Source: Chryseobacterium oncorhynchi
GTDB lineage: Bacteria > Bacteroidota > Bacteroidia > Flavobacteriales > Weeksellaceae
Length of the DNA stretch: 64,000 nucleotides
Direction: 5' to 3'
Assembly (NCBI RefSeq): GCF_002899895.1
Contig: NZ_PPEI02000004.1
Location: 62,001-126,000, forward strand
Part shown: in pieces, positions 42,869-51,912 of the stretch
Position numbering within the stretch: the stretch's first letter is position 1
Layout of the letters: the number at the start of each line of letters is the position of its first letter
The notes under the pieces: generated by a model
Database searches by the model: none
The model's input: only the letters and a program-made list of their open reading frames with translations
What the model was told of the DNA's origin: nothing
Made by a program: the position numbers and the translations under genes

Positions 42869-45691
42869 TTGAAAAAGATTAGCATTTGCCTTATTTTGTT
42901 TTGGGGAGTTATACAGGTTTCTGCACAGAAAGACAGTATTTATATTGAGGCTAAATTGTCTCCTGACAGGAAATCTTTGGAAGTCAATCAGGAAATTGTT
43001 TATTACAATCATTCCGACAAAGACCTGCAAACAGTAAAACTTCTGAATTGGGTTTCTGCCTACAACAAGCGCGGAACATCTTTAGTCTACAGAAAACTGG
43101 AAGACAGAAACAATGATTTGCATTTTGCTAAGAATGATGAATTGGGAAAACTTCTGGAGCTAAATATTAAAAATTCGGAAAATCAGGAGATCCCCATCAA
43201 TACCATTTCAGATGAAAATCTTTTTCTTCCTCTGAATAAAGCATTAAAACCTGGCGAGAGCATTACCCTGCAGCTTCAATACAAGATGTTGCTACCCGAT
43301 AAAAAATTTACGGGATACGGAACATCTTCTCAAAACACTGCATTAAAATATTTCTTTATTGTTCCGGATCATTTTGATCCGGACAATATTTCTCAAAATA
43401 ATTACCATGACATTGAGGAGCCAGTAAGCTTCAATACTTTTTGGACTGTAAATTTTGATATTCCGGTCAATAATTTCATTGAAGGAAACCTACCTCAGGT
43501 CCAAATGAATTCTTTTAAGGGCTATCTGGATTCTGATCCTGAGTTCTTAATTTCTCAAACTGCATACCCTTCTATAACAACCAGCGTTGATGGTAGTAAT
43601 ACTTTAGTTAAATTTGGTTATAATCTTAAACCTGAAGAGAAGCAAAACCTTGAGTTTTACTTACCACTTCATTTAAAATTTCTGAAAGAAAAACTAGGTT
43701 TTCTCCCGGAAAGCATATTCATTTCGGATAAATTTAGAGCCAAGGAAGATTTTTTTGGGAATAATGACATTACTTTCTGGAAATTCAGATTTCAGTTATT
43801 TACTGATGCAGAAAAAACCGATCTTGATTATTTTGGAATCATTACCAAAAAAATTCTTGACGAGAATATTATTGCAGATAAGCAGAAAGATCATTGGTTT
43901 AAAAATGGTTTAAAATCATATATTGAAATCCAATACCTGAATAAATTCTATAAAGACACAAAACTTTTAGGTACATTACCCGAATCAAAGTTATTTGGCC
44001 TCAAACCTTTAAAATTATTTCATGCTTCAAAGGTTAAGCTTCTGGACCGCTATGGACTGGCCTATCAATACATCATGCTTCAAAATCTGGATCAGAAAAT
44101 TGATGAAAACTTTGCAGTATTAAGTAATTTTAATGATATGGCTATCAGCAGTTTTGAGACAGGAAGCCTGTTCAATTATTCAGCTGATAAAATAGGCGAC
44201 TCCACGTTCAATGATCTTGTGAAAAATTATATTTCACAAAATTCAGGGAAGAAGATCAATCCGGAAGACTTTTTGAAAGAATTGTCTAAAAAAGATAAAT
44301 CTACAAATTACCTTACAGATTTTTTCAAACAAAAAAACAGGGTTAATTTCAAGTTGAAGCGCATTAAAAAAGAAAACGATTCTCTTCAGATCAAAATAGC
44401 CCGAAATACAGATCTTCCCATTCCTGTAAAACTGGAAACAGAAACCAAGGAGGGCGAAAAAAAAGAATATTGGATTGAAAACAAAGAAAACGAAAGAATT
44501 AAAGATTTTTCTCTTCCGGCGTCAGACAATATTTATAAAATCACTTTAAACAACGGATATATTTTCCCTGAGTCTAACTATAGGGATAACTTTCTGTATG
44601 CAAAAGGAATATTTTCAAATACAAAAAAGATTAAGCTTAAGCTTATAAAAGATATTCCAAATCCTGAGTACAATGAGATTTATATAAGCCCGAGGGTTCG
44701 TTTCAACAATACATATGATAAATTCCTTTTGGGAGTTAATTTAAAGAACCAATCATTTTTTGATCAAAAATTTCTGTACTCATTTACACCCATGTACAGT
44801 ACAGGAACTGGAAAACTGACAGGTTCCGGAGCTGTCTCCTACTCTTTTCTACCTGCTGAAAGTATTTTCCGAAGCCTCACATTTGGAGCTTCCGGTTCTT
44901 ATTTTCACTATGATTATGGATTAGCTTATAGAAAAGGATCTTTATTTTCCAATTTCAACTTTAGAAAAAATCCAAGAAGTACGGTTAGTAGAAGTGTCGG
45001 GTTTTCATATAATTATTTTGAAAGAGATTTGAGTCCTCTTATGATTGCCAATGATGACTACAAAAAATATAATCTTTGGAGCGTAGGATACGGATATAGT
45101 GACAACCAGATGATTCATGAAAAAAGTTTCAGTCTGAGTGCACAGGGAATGGAAGACTTCAATAAAATTACTGCTGAAGGATTTTACAGATGGGAATTTG
45201 CTCCTAAACAAAAATTAAGTCTTCGATTATTCGCCGGATATTTTCTAAGAAATGATACTCGAAATAACTTGTTTGATTATGGAATTTCAAGGGTTTCAAA
45301 CTATACATTTTCCTATAATCTTCTGGGGGAAAGTGCCAGCAGCGGACTTCTTTCACAACAGTTTATTCTAGCCGATGGTGGGTTCAAATCATTTATTCCC
45401 GGTACTGTCAATCAATGGATCACTTCTGCTAATGTAGATTCCAGTGTTTGGAAAATCTTCCATGTTTATGCTGATGCAGGAATATATAAAAATAAGGATA
45501 TGCCTGCAAAGTTCATATGGGACACCGGAGTTAAGGTAAGAATCATTCCGGATTTCCTTGAGGTTTATTTCCCGATACAATCTTCATTGGGGTTCGAACC
45601 ATCATTCAAGGATTATGCAAAACGAATCAGATATACCTTGATTCTTAATCTTGGATCAATCATCAACGCAGCAAGAAGAGGATGGTATTAA
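42869..45691 (+). CDS. Aminopeptidase-like secreted protein with outer-membrane barrel, degenerate active site
   Basis: A 940-residue protein. Signal peptide (ending VSAQ), then an N-terminal part (about 25-500) resembling M1-family aminopeptidase: beta-sandwich with GxGTSSQNTALKYFF, then a helical part in which the region that would hold the zinc site reads KDHWFKNGLKSYIEIQYLN, with no HExxH and no NEGF. The C-terminal half (about 600-940) is a beta-barrel-like domain ending in RRGWY, an aromatic end. Likely an outer-membrane pseudo-peptidase. The start is TTG at 42869 because no in-frame ATG is near the signal peptide. Confidence 0.6.
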   Translation: MKKISICLILFWGVIQVSAQKDSIYIEAKLSPDRKSLEVNQEIVYYNHSDKDLQTVKLLNWVSAYNKRGTSLVYRKLEDRNNDLHFAKNDELGKLLELNIKNSENQEIPINTISDENLFLPLNKALKPGESITLQLQYKMLLPDKKFTGYGTSSQNTALKYFFIVPDHFDPDNISQNNYHDIEEPVSFNTFWTVNFDIPVNNFIEGNLPQVQMNSFKGYLDSDPEFLISQTAYPSITTSVDGSNTLVKFGYNLKPEEKQNLEFYLPLHLKFLKEKLGFLPESIFISDKFRAKEDFFGNNDITFWKFRFQLFTDAEKTDLDYFGIITKKILDENIIADKQKDHWFKNGLKSYIEIQYLNKFYKDTKLLGTLPESKLFGLKPLKLFHASKVKLLDRYGLAYQYIMLQNLDQKIDENFAVLSNFNDMAISSFETGSLFNYSADKIGDSTFNDLVKNYISQNSGKKINPEDFLKELSKKDKSTNYLTDFFKQKNRVNFKLKRIKKENDSLQIKIARNTDLPIPVKLETETKEGEKKEYWIENKENERIKDFSLPASDNIYKITLNNGYIFPESNYRDNFLYAKGIFSNTKKIKLKLIKDIPNPEYNEIYISPRVRFNNTYDKFLLGVNLKNQSFFDQKFLYSFTPMYSTGTGKLTGSGAVSYSFLPAESIFRSLTFGASGSYFHYDYGLAYRKGSLFSNFNFRKNPRSTVSRSVGFSYNYFERDLSPLMIANDDYKKYNLWSVGYGYSDNQMIHEKSFSLSAQGMEDFNKITAEGFYRWEFAPKQKLSLRLFAGYFLRNDTRNNLFDYGISRVSNYTFSYNLLGESASSGLLSQQFILADGGFKSFIPGTVNQWITSANVDSSVWKIFHVYADAGIYKNKDMPAKFIWDTGVKVRIIPDFLEVYFPIQSSLGFEPSFKDYAKRIRYTLILNLGSIINAARRGWY

Positions 45692-45695
45692 AATA

Positions 45696-45723
45696 AAAGA
45701 ACAGCTCACGTAGGCTGTTCTTT
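45696..45723. terminator. Bidirectional terminator between peptidase-like and cargo genes
   Basis: AAAGAACAGC / GCTGTTCTTT stem between the convergent stops at 45691 and 45747. Confidence 0.85.
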
Positions 45724-45746
45724 CTTTATCAAAATATATTTAAAAA

Positions 45747-46559
45747 TTAATCTTTAATAATCTTTTGAGAAATAGGAGCATTATTAATTGTTCCTGTCAC
45801 AATATAAGTTCCTTTGGGAAGCTCTGTAATATCGAGAAATGACGCAAATTTTGTAGGAGCTTTTTTAACAACCTGTCTAAATGTGTCATATAATTTCACA
45901 TCCTTTACCTCCATTCCGAAGACAATTCTGCCATCTTTTATAAATGGGTTCTGTACAAAGCCTGACTTAGCTGAACCTTCAAGGGAAAAATCTATCATAT
46001 TATCACTATTGCTCTCTAAATTCCTTTTGATAGCTACAGTAGGTGTTGGAGAAGGAGCCGGTCCATCCCCTTTGAATTGATCAGCGTTTGCTCCATAACC
46101 TACAAAATCCAATACATTAGAAGAAACCGGATTTGTAACCTGTACAATATTTCCTGCTAAAGCAATCTTTCCGGAGACGCTAGATATTCTGATTCCTGCA
46201 ATTTTATTAGAAGTTCCATCAAAATTAGTAATGGTAGTTGCTATAAAATCGGGTGTTGGTAAATTTTCTGTTCCCCCCTCTATTTCAGCTTCCTGAATAA
46301 GATATGTTTGTTCAGGTCCCAAAGTCAAGTCTGGTAATGTATGATATTGAGTAAAAGCTCCTATTGCCGGGGCATATTGTATACTGGCACCCGTTAAGGA
46401 AACCAACGTTGTTCCTATATTTTTAAGAACAATATAATTATTCTTTAAAATAGCTCCTGAACCTGCATTGCCACCATAGATTTCATTGATCACAATCTGA
46501 GCATTTGCCGATGCTGTCATCAATAGTAATCCAACAATAGTAAAGATTTTTTTCATCAT
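45747..46559 (-). CDS. Lamin-tail-domain protein with T9SS sorting tail
   Basis: A 270-residue secreted protein. Signal peptide (ends SANAQ), then a lamin-tail-type beta domain (starts IVINEIYGGNAGSGAILKNN, with YIVLKN and LDFVGYG). The tail, from FVQNPFIKDGRIVFG to SQKIIKD, is a T9SS sorting domain of the same subtype as the next two genes. One of the two adjacent ATGs (46559 or 46556) is the start. Probably surface-exposed; function unknown. Confidence 0.85.
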   Translation of the reverse strand: MMKKIFTIVGLLLMTASANAQIVINEIYGGNAGSGAILKNNYIVLKNIGTTLVSLTGASIQYAPAIGAFTQYHTLPDLTLGPEQTYLIQEAEIEGGTENLPTPDFIATTITNFDGTSNKIAGIRISSVSGKIALAGNIVQVTNPVSSNVLDFVGYGANADQFKGDGPAPSPTPTVAIKRNLESNSDNMIDFSLEGSAKSGFVQNPFIKDGRIVFGMEVKDVKLYDTFRQVVKKAPTKFASFLDITELPKGTYIVTGTINNAPISQKIIKD

Positions 46560-46687
46560 AATAATTTTAGAAGTAAGTTGTGGTAAAAACATCAAAAACA
46601 ATACCACCTGATTGGGAAATTTACAAAAAAAGCGCCATAGATAAGTATACTTTCGTGAACAAAATAATCAGTTCATTATAATAAAAA

Positions 46688-46718
46688 AGTCCGGCCATTT
46701 CTTTGAAATGGCCGGACT
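46688..46718 (-). terminator. Terminator of the second T9SS cargo gene
   Basis: AGTCCGGCCATTTC-ttt-GAAATGGCCGGACT, a perfect 14-bp stem followed on the reverse strand by a T-tract. Confidence 0.9.
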
Positions 46719-46740
46719 GTATTTTGATCTAAAAACTTAA

Positions 46741-47544
46741 TTAGTCTTTTAAGATTTTTTGAGATACTAATTGGTTGTTTACTGTACCAGTTACGATATA
46801 GTTTCCTTTAGCCAATTCAGAAACGCTTACAGTTTCATTTTGCTTTACAGTAGCTGTTTTCACAACTTGTCCAGCCATATTGAAAACTTTTACATCCTTA
46901 GCATCAGCTCCGAAAGTAATTCCATTGTTTTTAACCAGAGTGTTTTTAACAAAAGTTGCAGTCTTCGCTTTGTTAGTATCTGAAACAGCTAAAGATCCAG
47001 AAGCAACTGTTTTGATAACAACATTATCTAAATAAGCTCTATAAGAAGTATTTAAAGTTTCAAATGTAACTGTTGAGTTTGCCTGTCCTCCTGTGAAAGT
47101 CACTGTTTTAGACTCAGGAGTTCCACTCATTACAGCAGTATACGCCACAGTCTGATTTGCTAAATTAGTTACTTTTACAACAATAGTACCTGAAGCAGCA
47201 GTCCATCCCTTAATATCAAAAGTGATTACTACATTTCCTCCATCAGTAGATAAATCTAAAGACTTTGAAGTCATTGTTCCAATAACAGAACCTGTTCCCA
47301 ACTTTACCATACCACCTGCACTGTATGCCTTTGCACCAGCAGGAAAGTTAGCTACAGGAGGAAGAGGGTTTGTAGCAGTTCCAGGATTGTAAACATCTGT
47401 TGCATCAGGAGCGTTAGTTCCTGTTGAAGTTGTATTTCCACCAGCCGTATAAGAAGCAAAATTCTCAGATAAAACAACTGTTTGTTGAGCATTTGCCATA
47501 AAAGCTACAGCTGTAATGCTTAAAATAGTAAAGATCTTTTTCAT
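46741..47544 (-). CDS. Secreted protein with T9SS sorting tail (cargo 2)
   Basis: A 267-residue protein. Signal peptide (MKKIFTILSITAVAFMANAQ). The mature part is a beta-rich, carbohydrate-binding-like domain (about 25-190) with a conserved ending YRAYLDNVVIK, and then the T9SS tail from FVKNTLV to SQKILKD. I do not recognise the domain family. The ATG at 47542-47544 gives the signal peptide; the ATG further upstream would add unrelated residues. Second of three tandem cargo genes on this strand. Confidence 0.85.
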   Translation of the reverse strand: MKKIFTILSITAVAFMANAQQTVVLSENFASYTAGGNTTSTGTNAPDATDVYNPGTATNPLPPVANFPAGAKAYSAGGMVKLGTGSVIGTMTSKSLDLSTDGGNVVITFDIKGWTAASGTIVVKVTNLANQTVAYTAVMSGTPESKTVTFTGGQANSTVTFETLNTSYRAYLDNVVIKTVASGSLAVSDTNKAKTATFVKNTLVKNNGITFGADAKDVKVFNMAGQVVKTATVKQNETVSVSELAKGNYIVTGTVNNQLVSQKILKD

Positions 47545-47635
47545 AAAATAATTTTTTTTAAAATTTATGTTGTAAAAGTACAAATAAAACGCTCCTTTAA
47601 AGCGATAGGGTTATAGATTTAACAATTTGTTAAAA

Positions 47636-48391
47636 TTACCTTTTAATAATTCTCTCAAAAACGGCTTTACCATTAATATTTCCTGCCACAAAATAAATCC
47701 CACTTTGTAGATTTTCTACATTTACAGATCCATTTTCAAGAACAGAAGCAGTTTTTATAACTTGTCCGTTTACATTAAAAATTTTAATCTCAGATTTGGT
47801 TCCAAAATAAATTTCTTTATCTACAAAAGTATTTTTCACAAAAGTCTTTGTAGACAATTTTGTATCATGTACAGCAAGACCTCCCTCCGTAACAACTTTA
47901 ATTTCGTCAATAAAGAATCGTTTTGATGTAGCGGCAGCTGAGAATTTTAATTTTGTACTTGATGTACCCCCTACTATATTTACTGAGTATTCAGAAAATG
48001 AAGAATTTACTAAAGTGAAGCTATTCGTTCCATTGATGGTTCCACCACCTGTAATGGTAACAGTAAGTCTCGTATTATCAGAACTGTATCCAGCAGCTTT
48101 GAAAGTTAAAGTTGCATTTCCAGAAAGTCCACTTAAAGTAGGAGTTGTCACCGTACCTACACTATTGGAAGATCCAGCCTTGATACATTGTGCGGCACCA
48201 CCTGCTCCGGAAAATGCCCAGCCGGCAGATGAATAATTATTTAAAGAGTTTGTTCCAACATTACCTGTCCAGACATTATCGTTTCCTCCTGTACCGTTTA
48301 AATCATCAAAGTTTGCATTGAAAATAGTAGTTTGAGCAAAAGCTATGGTTGCACATAGAGCTGTTGCAAATAACGAATAAAGTTTTTTCAT
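47636..48391 (-). CDS. Secreted protein with T9SS sorting tail (cargo 3)
   Basis: A 251-residue protein. Signal peptide (MKKLYSLFATALCATIAFAQ), then a jelly-roll-like beta domain (about 21-170; ends KRFFIDEIKVV, as in cargo 2) and a T9SS tail from FVKNTFV to FERIIKR. The domain resembles choice-of-anchor or carbohydrate-binding modules but no family is certain. First of the three same-strand genes. Possibly expressed together with cargo 2 and the lamin-tail protein; each gap is 90-180 nt. Confidence 0.83.
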   Translation of the reverse strand: MKKLYSLFATALCATIAFAQTTIFNANFDDLNGTGGNDNVWTGNVGTNSLNNYSSAGWAFSGAGGAAQCIKAGSSNSVGTVTTPTLSGLSGNATLTFKAAGYSSDNTRLTVTITGGGTINGTNSFTLVNSSFSEYSVNIVGGTSSTKLKFSAAATSKRFFIDEIKVVTEGGLAVHDTKLSTKTFVKNTFVDKEIYFGTKSEIKIFNVNGQVIKTASVLENGSVNVENLQSGIYFVAGNINGKAVFERIIKR

Positions 48392-48541
48392 GGTTTTTAA
48401 ATTTAATTATTAATAATTTGAACCACTAAATTACAGCTATTTTTAAGGCATTCACAATAATTGGATTAATTTTCTGTTAATAATGCTAAGCATCTTAGCA
48501 TTAACATTTTTTAATTACTTTTACCAATTATTTTTCAGGAG

Positions 48542-51500
48542 TTGCGGAATTTTTTTATCCTACTTGTTTTATTTTTCTTAGGCATATTTTCAGGAAGTGC
48601 TCAGGTATTCTCATGGAAAAATCCTAACGTTCCTGAAGACAGTATTAAAAGAGACAGTATCCTTACAGCAAAGCTTGAGCAGGATATTTTCGCAAAAGAT
48701 ACTTTAGACTTTATACGAACCAATAACCGAGTTATTATTGATGAAGCTGTACTGGCTAAAAATGACAAGAAAAGATTTTTAGGGGAACTTAATTCTAAGG
48801 GGTCTATTATCCGTGGGATTACGTTTGGTAATAATCAGGGGCAATCGGTACAAAGTTCTATGGACCTTCAGATTTCCGGAAGGCTTTCTAAAGATGTCAC
48901 TATTTTAGCAAGTATTTCGGATCATAATCTCCCTATTCAGGCAGATGGTTATACGCAAACTTTGGAGGAATTTGACAAGATCTATATGCAGCTTAACATT
49001 AAGGATAAATCTATTCTTAGAGCCGGCCATTTGGATCTTGTAGAATCTAAGAACTATTTTGCTAAATACCAGCGAAGAAGTATGGGTATTCAGTTTCAGA
49101 CTGAATTTGGAAAGGAAAACAAAACGTTTGTAGATATTTCTGCAGGGGTGGCTCGAAGTGAGTTTCACAGAGTCCGTTTTCAGGGTATTGAAGGAAACCA
49201 GGGGCCTTATCGTCTGACCGGAAAAAATGGCGAACAGTTCATTACTCTTATTTCCGGTTCTGAACAGGTTTTCATTGACGGAATCTTAATGAAACGTGGT
49301 GAAAACCAAGATTATGTAATCAATTATAACACTGGTGAAGTTACCTTTACCAGTTTCCGTCCTATTTTTCAACAGAATTTTATCACCATTTCCTATAACT
49401 ATGCCAATAGAAATTATTCAAGGTATTTATTTACTGGGAAATTAGAGCATCAAAGGGAAAAATTCAAGGTTGGGCTGAACTGGTTTATGGAGAATGATAA
49501 CAAAAATGCCCCTCTTTCCTTAAGTTTATCAAAAGAAGATGAACAGATCCTTGCTAATGCCGGGAATGATCCTAATCTGATGTATGCACCATCTGGGGTT
49601 GTGACTGAGTATGATGTGAATAAGATTTTATACCGTTTAAGTCCTGCCGGAAATTTTTATGAATTTTCCACGGATCCTAATGAAACACTTTATCAAGTTT
49701 CTTTCACCTATTTTGGGCCCAATCAAGGAGATTATAAAACGTCACAAACTACCAATAACGGACGTGTTTTTGAATATGCAGGACCTAATGCAGGAGATTA
49801 CAGAGCTGTAAGGAAGCTACCGTCCCCTCAGAAGTCTCAAGTGTTCTCACTTAATTCTGAATATTTATTGAATGAAGGTAAAATCGGAGCCGATATCTCT
49901 TTGAGTAACTATGATGTCAATTTATTCTCATCTAAGGACTCTAATCAGAATATGGGGTATGCATGGCGTATCTTCGGAAATAAAACCTTTGCAAAAAGCT
50001 CATGGAAAGGAACTCCAAGTTTTGAGTACCAATATATTGACAAACAGTTTCATATCCTTGATCGTATTAATGATGTGGAATTCTCCAGAGATTTTAACTT
50101 AGTACAGGAGTTTAACAAAAAGACGCAGAACAGATTTATATTCAGCTTCTTGAACAAATGGAACAATAAGTCTACTTTAAATTATCGTGTCAATTATTTG
50201 AATGAGCAAGATTCTTATAAAGGGCTTAAAAATGATCTGGACTTTGGTTGGATCACAGGAAAATTCTTTACAAAAGGAAATTTATCTTATCTGAATACTA
50301 CTGCAACTCTTCAGGATACCAAGTTCATTCGTGGAGGAGTATCTACAGAATTTACCGGCAAAAAAGGGAGCTGGGCAATTGGTGGAAGCATGGAGCATAA
50401 TGAGAAGAAATACAATGACACTCAGCTTATGGATGTCACAAGTTTCAGTTGGAAAGAGCTTTTTGTTCAGAAGAAAATTGGTGACAGTACCCGCACCAAA
50501 TTGCTTGCTAAAGTATATATGAGAGATAATGACTCTGTACGTGATAACAGGCTTCAAAATATGAACAATATTTTGGGGATCATGGCAGAAAGTCAAATTA
50601 TCAAGACAGAAAGAACATCTTTAAATGTCTTAATTCATTATAGAAAATTCTTTTATCAGAGTGCAGAAGCTAATGTTACCAGAAACAATGATTTTGTGGT
50701 AGGAAATATTCTTTACAACCAACAACTTTTCAGAAACGGTATGCGACTTCAGGCTTTCTATGAGCTTGGAAACGGGCAGGAAGCACAGAGAGAATTCCAA
50801 TATATTAAAGTAACGGATGGACAAGGTGTCTATAAATGGACGGATTACAATGGAGACGGCATTCAGCAGCTTGACGAATTTGAAATTGCTGAATATTCTG
50901 ATTTGGCTCAATATATTAGAGTTTATACCAACTCTGTCAGATATATTCCGTCTAATAAAAACAAGATACAGCTTGCTTTGTTTGTTAACCCTGCTATTGT
51001 TTTTAATTCGGAAAATGGATTTTTAAAACGCTGGAATTTCAATATTTCTTTAAATTCTCAAAATTCATTCTATAAAAAGGATAAAGTATTGGTATTGAAT
51101 CCATTTGAGAAAAATAGTGACCAGATTCTTAAAAATCAAAACATTTTAGCCTCTGTACAATTCAATCCGACGGATAAATCTGGTTGGAATGGAAATTATA
51201 GATTCATCACCAACGATAACCTCATCAATGCTAATTTCAGCAATGAAGAGCGTGAACAGACCTCTCATTTCCTAAATTTAGGATATTGGTTTAATAAGGA
51301 ATTCAGGGTAGATTGGGAAAATTCCGTTCATGATATCAAAAACTCTTCACAGCTATTCGCGACAAGGGATTATCGCTTAAATAATTTTGAAACCAAACCA
51401 AAAGCAACTTATAAATTCACAGATGCTCTTCAGACTGAGCTTTCTTCTGCATACCGCCAAAAGAAACGATTAGATGGAGAAGAAATATTAAAGGCATTTG

Positions 51501-51769
51501 ATGTTACAGGAACCATTCAATGGGAGTATAGAAAGACTTCTATCCGTGGAAATTTCTCTTTTATCAACAATAACTTTAGCGGAAATAACTTCAGTATTGT
51601 CGGCAACCAGATGCTTGATGGCTTAAAGCCTGGGAAGAATCAGGTTTGGAGTGTATTCATTCAACAAGCCATCAACTCATTTATTCAATTAAACTTTAAC
51701 TATGAGGGAAGAAATTCCGGAGAAAGAACCATTCATATTGGAAGCATGCAGGTAAAGGCGAGTTTCTAA
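48542..51769 (+). CDS. Large outer-membrane beta-barrel protein
   Basis: A 1075-residue protein with a signal peptide (ends GSAQ) and an almost entirely beta-rich, aromatic and charged mature part with repeated alternating hydrophobic strands. Central region YVINYNTGEVTFTSFRPIFQQNFITISYNYANRNY, then many strands to the end in QVKASF, suits an outer-membrane barrel. No TonB box, plug or T9SS tail is obvious. I do not recognise the family; a transport or surface role is guesswork. TTG at 48542 is the only suitable start before the signal peptide. Confidence 0.6.
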   Translation: MRNFFILLVLFFLGIFSGSAQVFSWKNPNVPEDSIKRDSILTAKLEQDIFAKDTLDFIRTNNRVIIDEAVLAKNDKKRFLGELNSKGSIIRGITFGNNQGQSVQSSMDLQISGRLSKDVTILASISDHNLPIQADGYTQTLEEFDKIYMQLNIKDKSILRAGHLDLVESKNYFAKYQRRSMGIQFQTEFGKENKTFVDISAGVARSEFHRVRFQGIEGNQGPYRLTGKNGEQFITLISGSEQVFIDGILMKRGENQDYVINYNTGEVTFTSFRPIFQQNFITISYNYANRNYSRYLFTGKLEHQREKFKVGLNWFMENDNKNAPLSLSLSKEDEQILANAGNDPNLMYAPSGVVTEYDVNKILYRLSPAGNFYEFSTDPNETLYQVSFTYFGPNQGDYKTSQTTNNGRVFEYAGPNAGDYRAVRKLPSPQKSQVFSLNSEYLLNEGKIGADISLSNYDVNLFSSKDSNQNMGYAWRIFGNKTFAKSSWKGTPSFEYQYIDKQFHILDRINDVEFSRDFNLVQEFNKKTQNRFIFSFLNKWNNKSTLNYRVNYLNEQDSYKGLKNDLDFGWITGKFFTKGNLSYLNTTATLQDTKFIRGGVSTEFTGKKGSWAIGGSMEHNEKKYNDTQLMDVTSFSWKELFVQKKIGDSTRTKLLAKVYMRDNDSVRDNRLQNMNNILGIMAESQIIKTERTSLNVLIHYRKFFYQSAEANVTRNNDFVVGNILYNQQLFRNGMRLQAFYELGNGQEAQREFQYIKVTDGQGVYKWTDYNGDGIQQLDEFEIAEYSDLAQYIRVYTNSVRYIPSNKNKIQLALFVNPAIVFNSENGFLKRWNFNISLNSQNSFYKKDKVLVLNPFEKNSDQILKNQNILASVQFNPTDKSGWNGNYRFITNDNLINANFSNEEREQTSHFLNLGYWFNKEFRVDWENSVHDIKNSSQLFATRDYRLNNFETKPKATYKFTDALQTELSSAYRQKKRLDGEEILKAFDVTGTIQWEYRKTSIRGNFSFINNNFSGNNFSIVGNQMLDGLKPGKNQVWSVFIQQAINSFIQLNFNYEGRNSGERTIHIGSMQVKASF

Positions 51770-51900
51770 AAAACCTCATTATCAAATTATTACAATTTAT
51801 TTTATATTGAAATTCTATTTCTATTTCACTATCATTGTATCCATATCTTCATCATTTACACTAATAGATAATATCATATTTTTCACTATTTAGAATTTTG

Positions 51901-51908
51901 TAAATTTG
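51901..51908 (+). promoter_or_regulatory. Promoter -7 box of the dus gene
   Basis: TAAATTTG, exact TAnnTTTG match, 4 nt before the ATG at 51913. No -33 TTG at the usual distance. Confidence 0.5.
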
Positions 51909-51912
51909 CACC

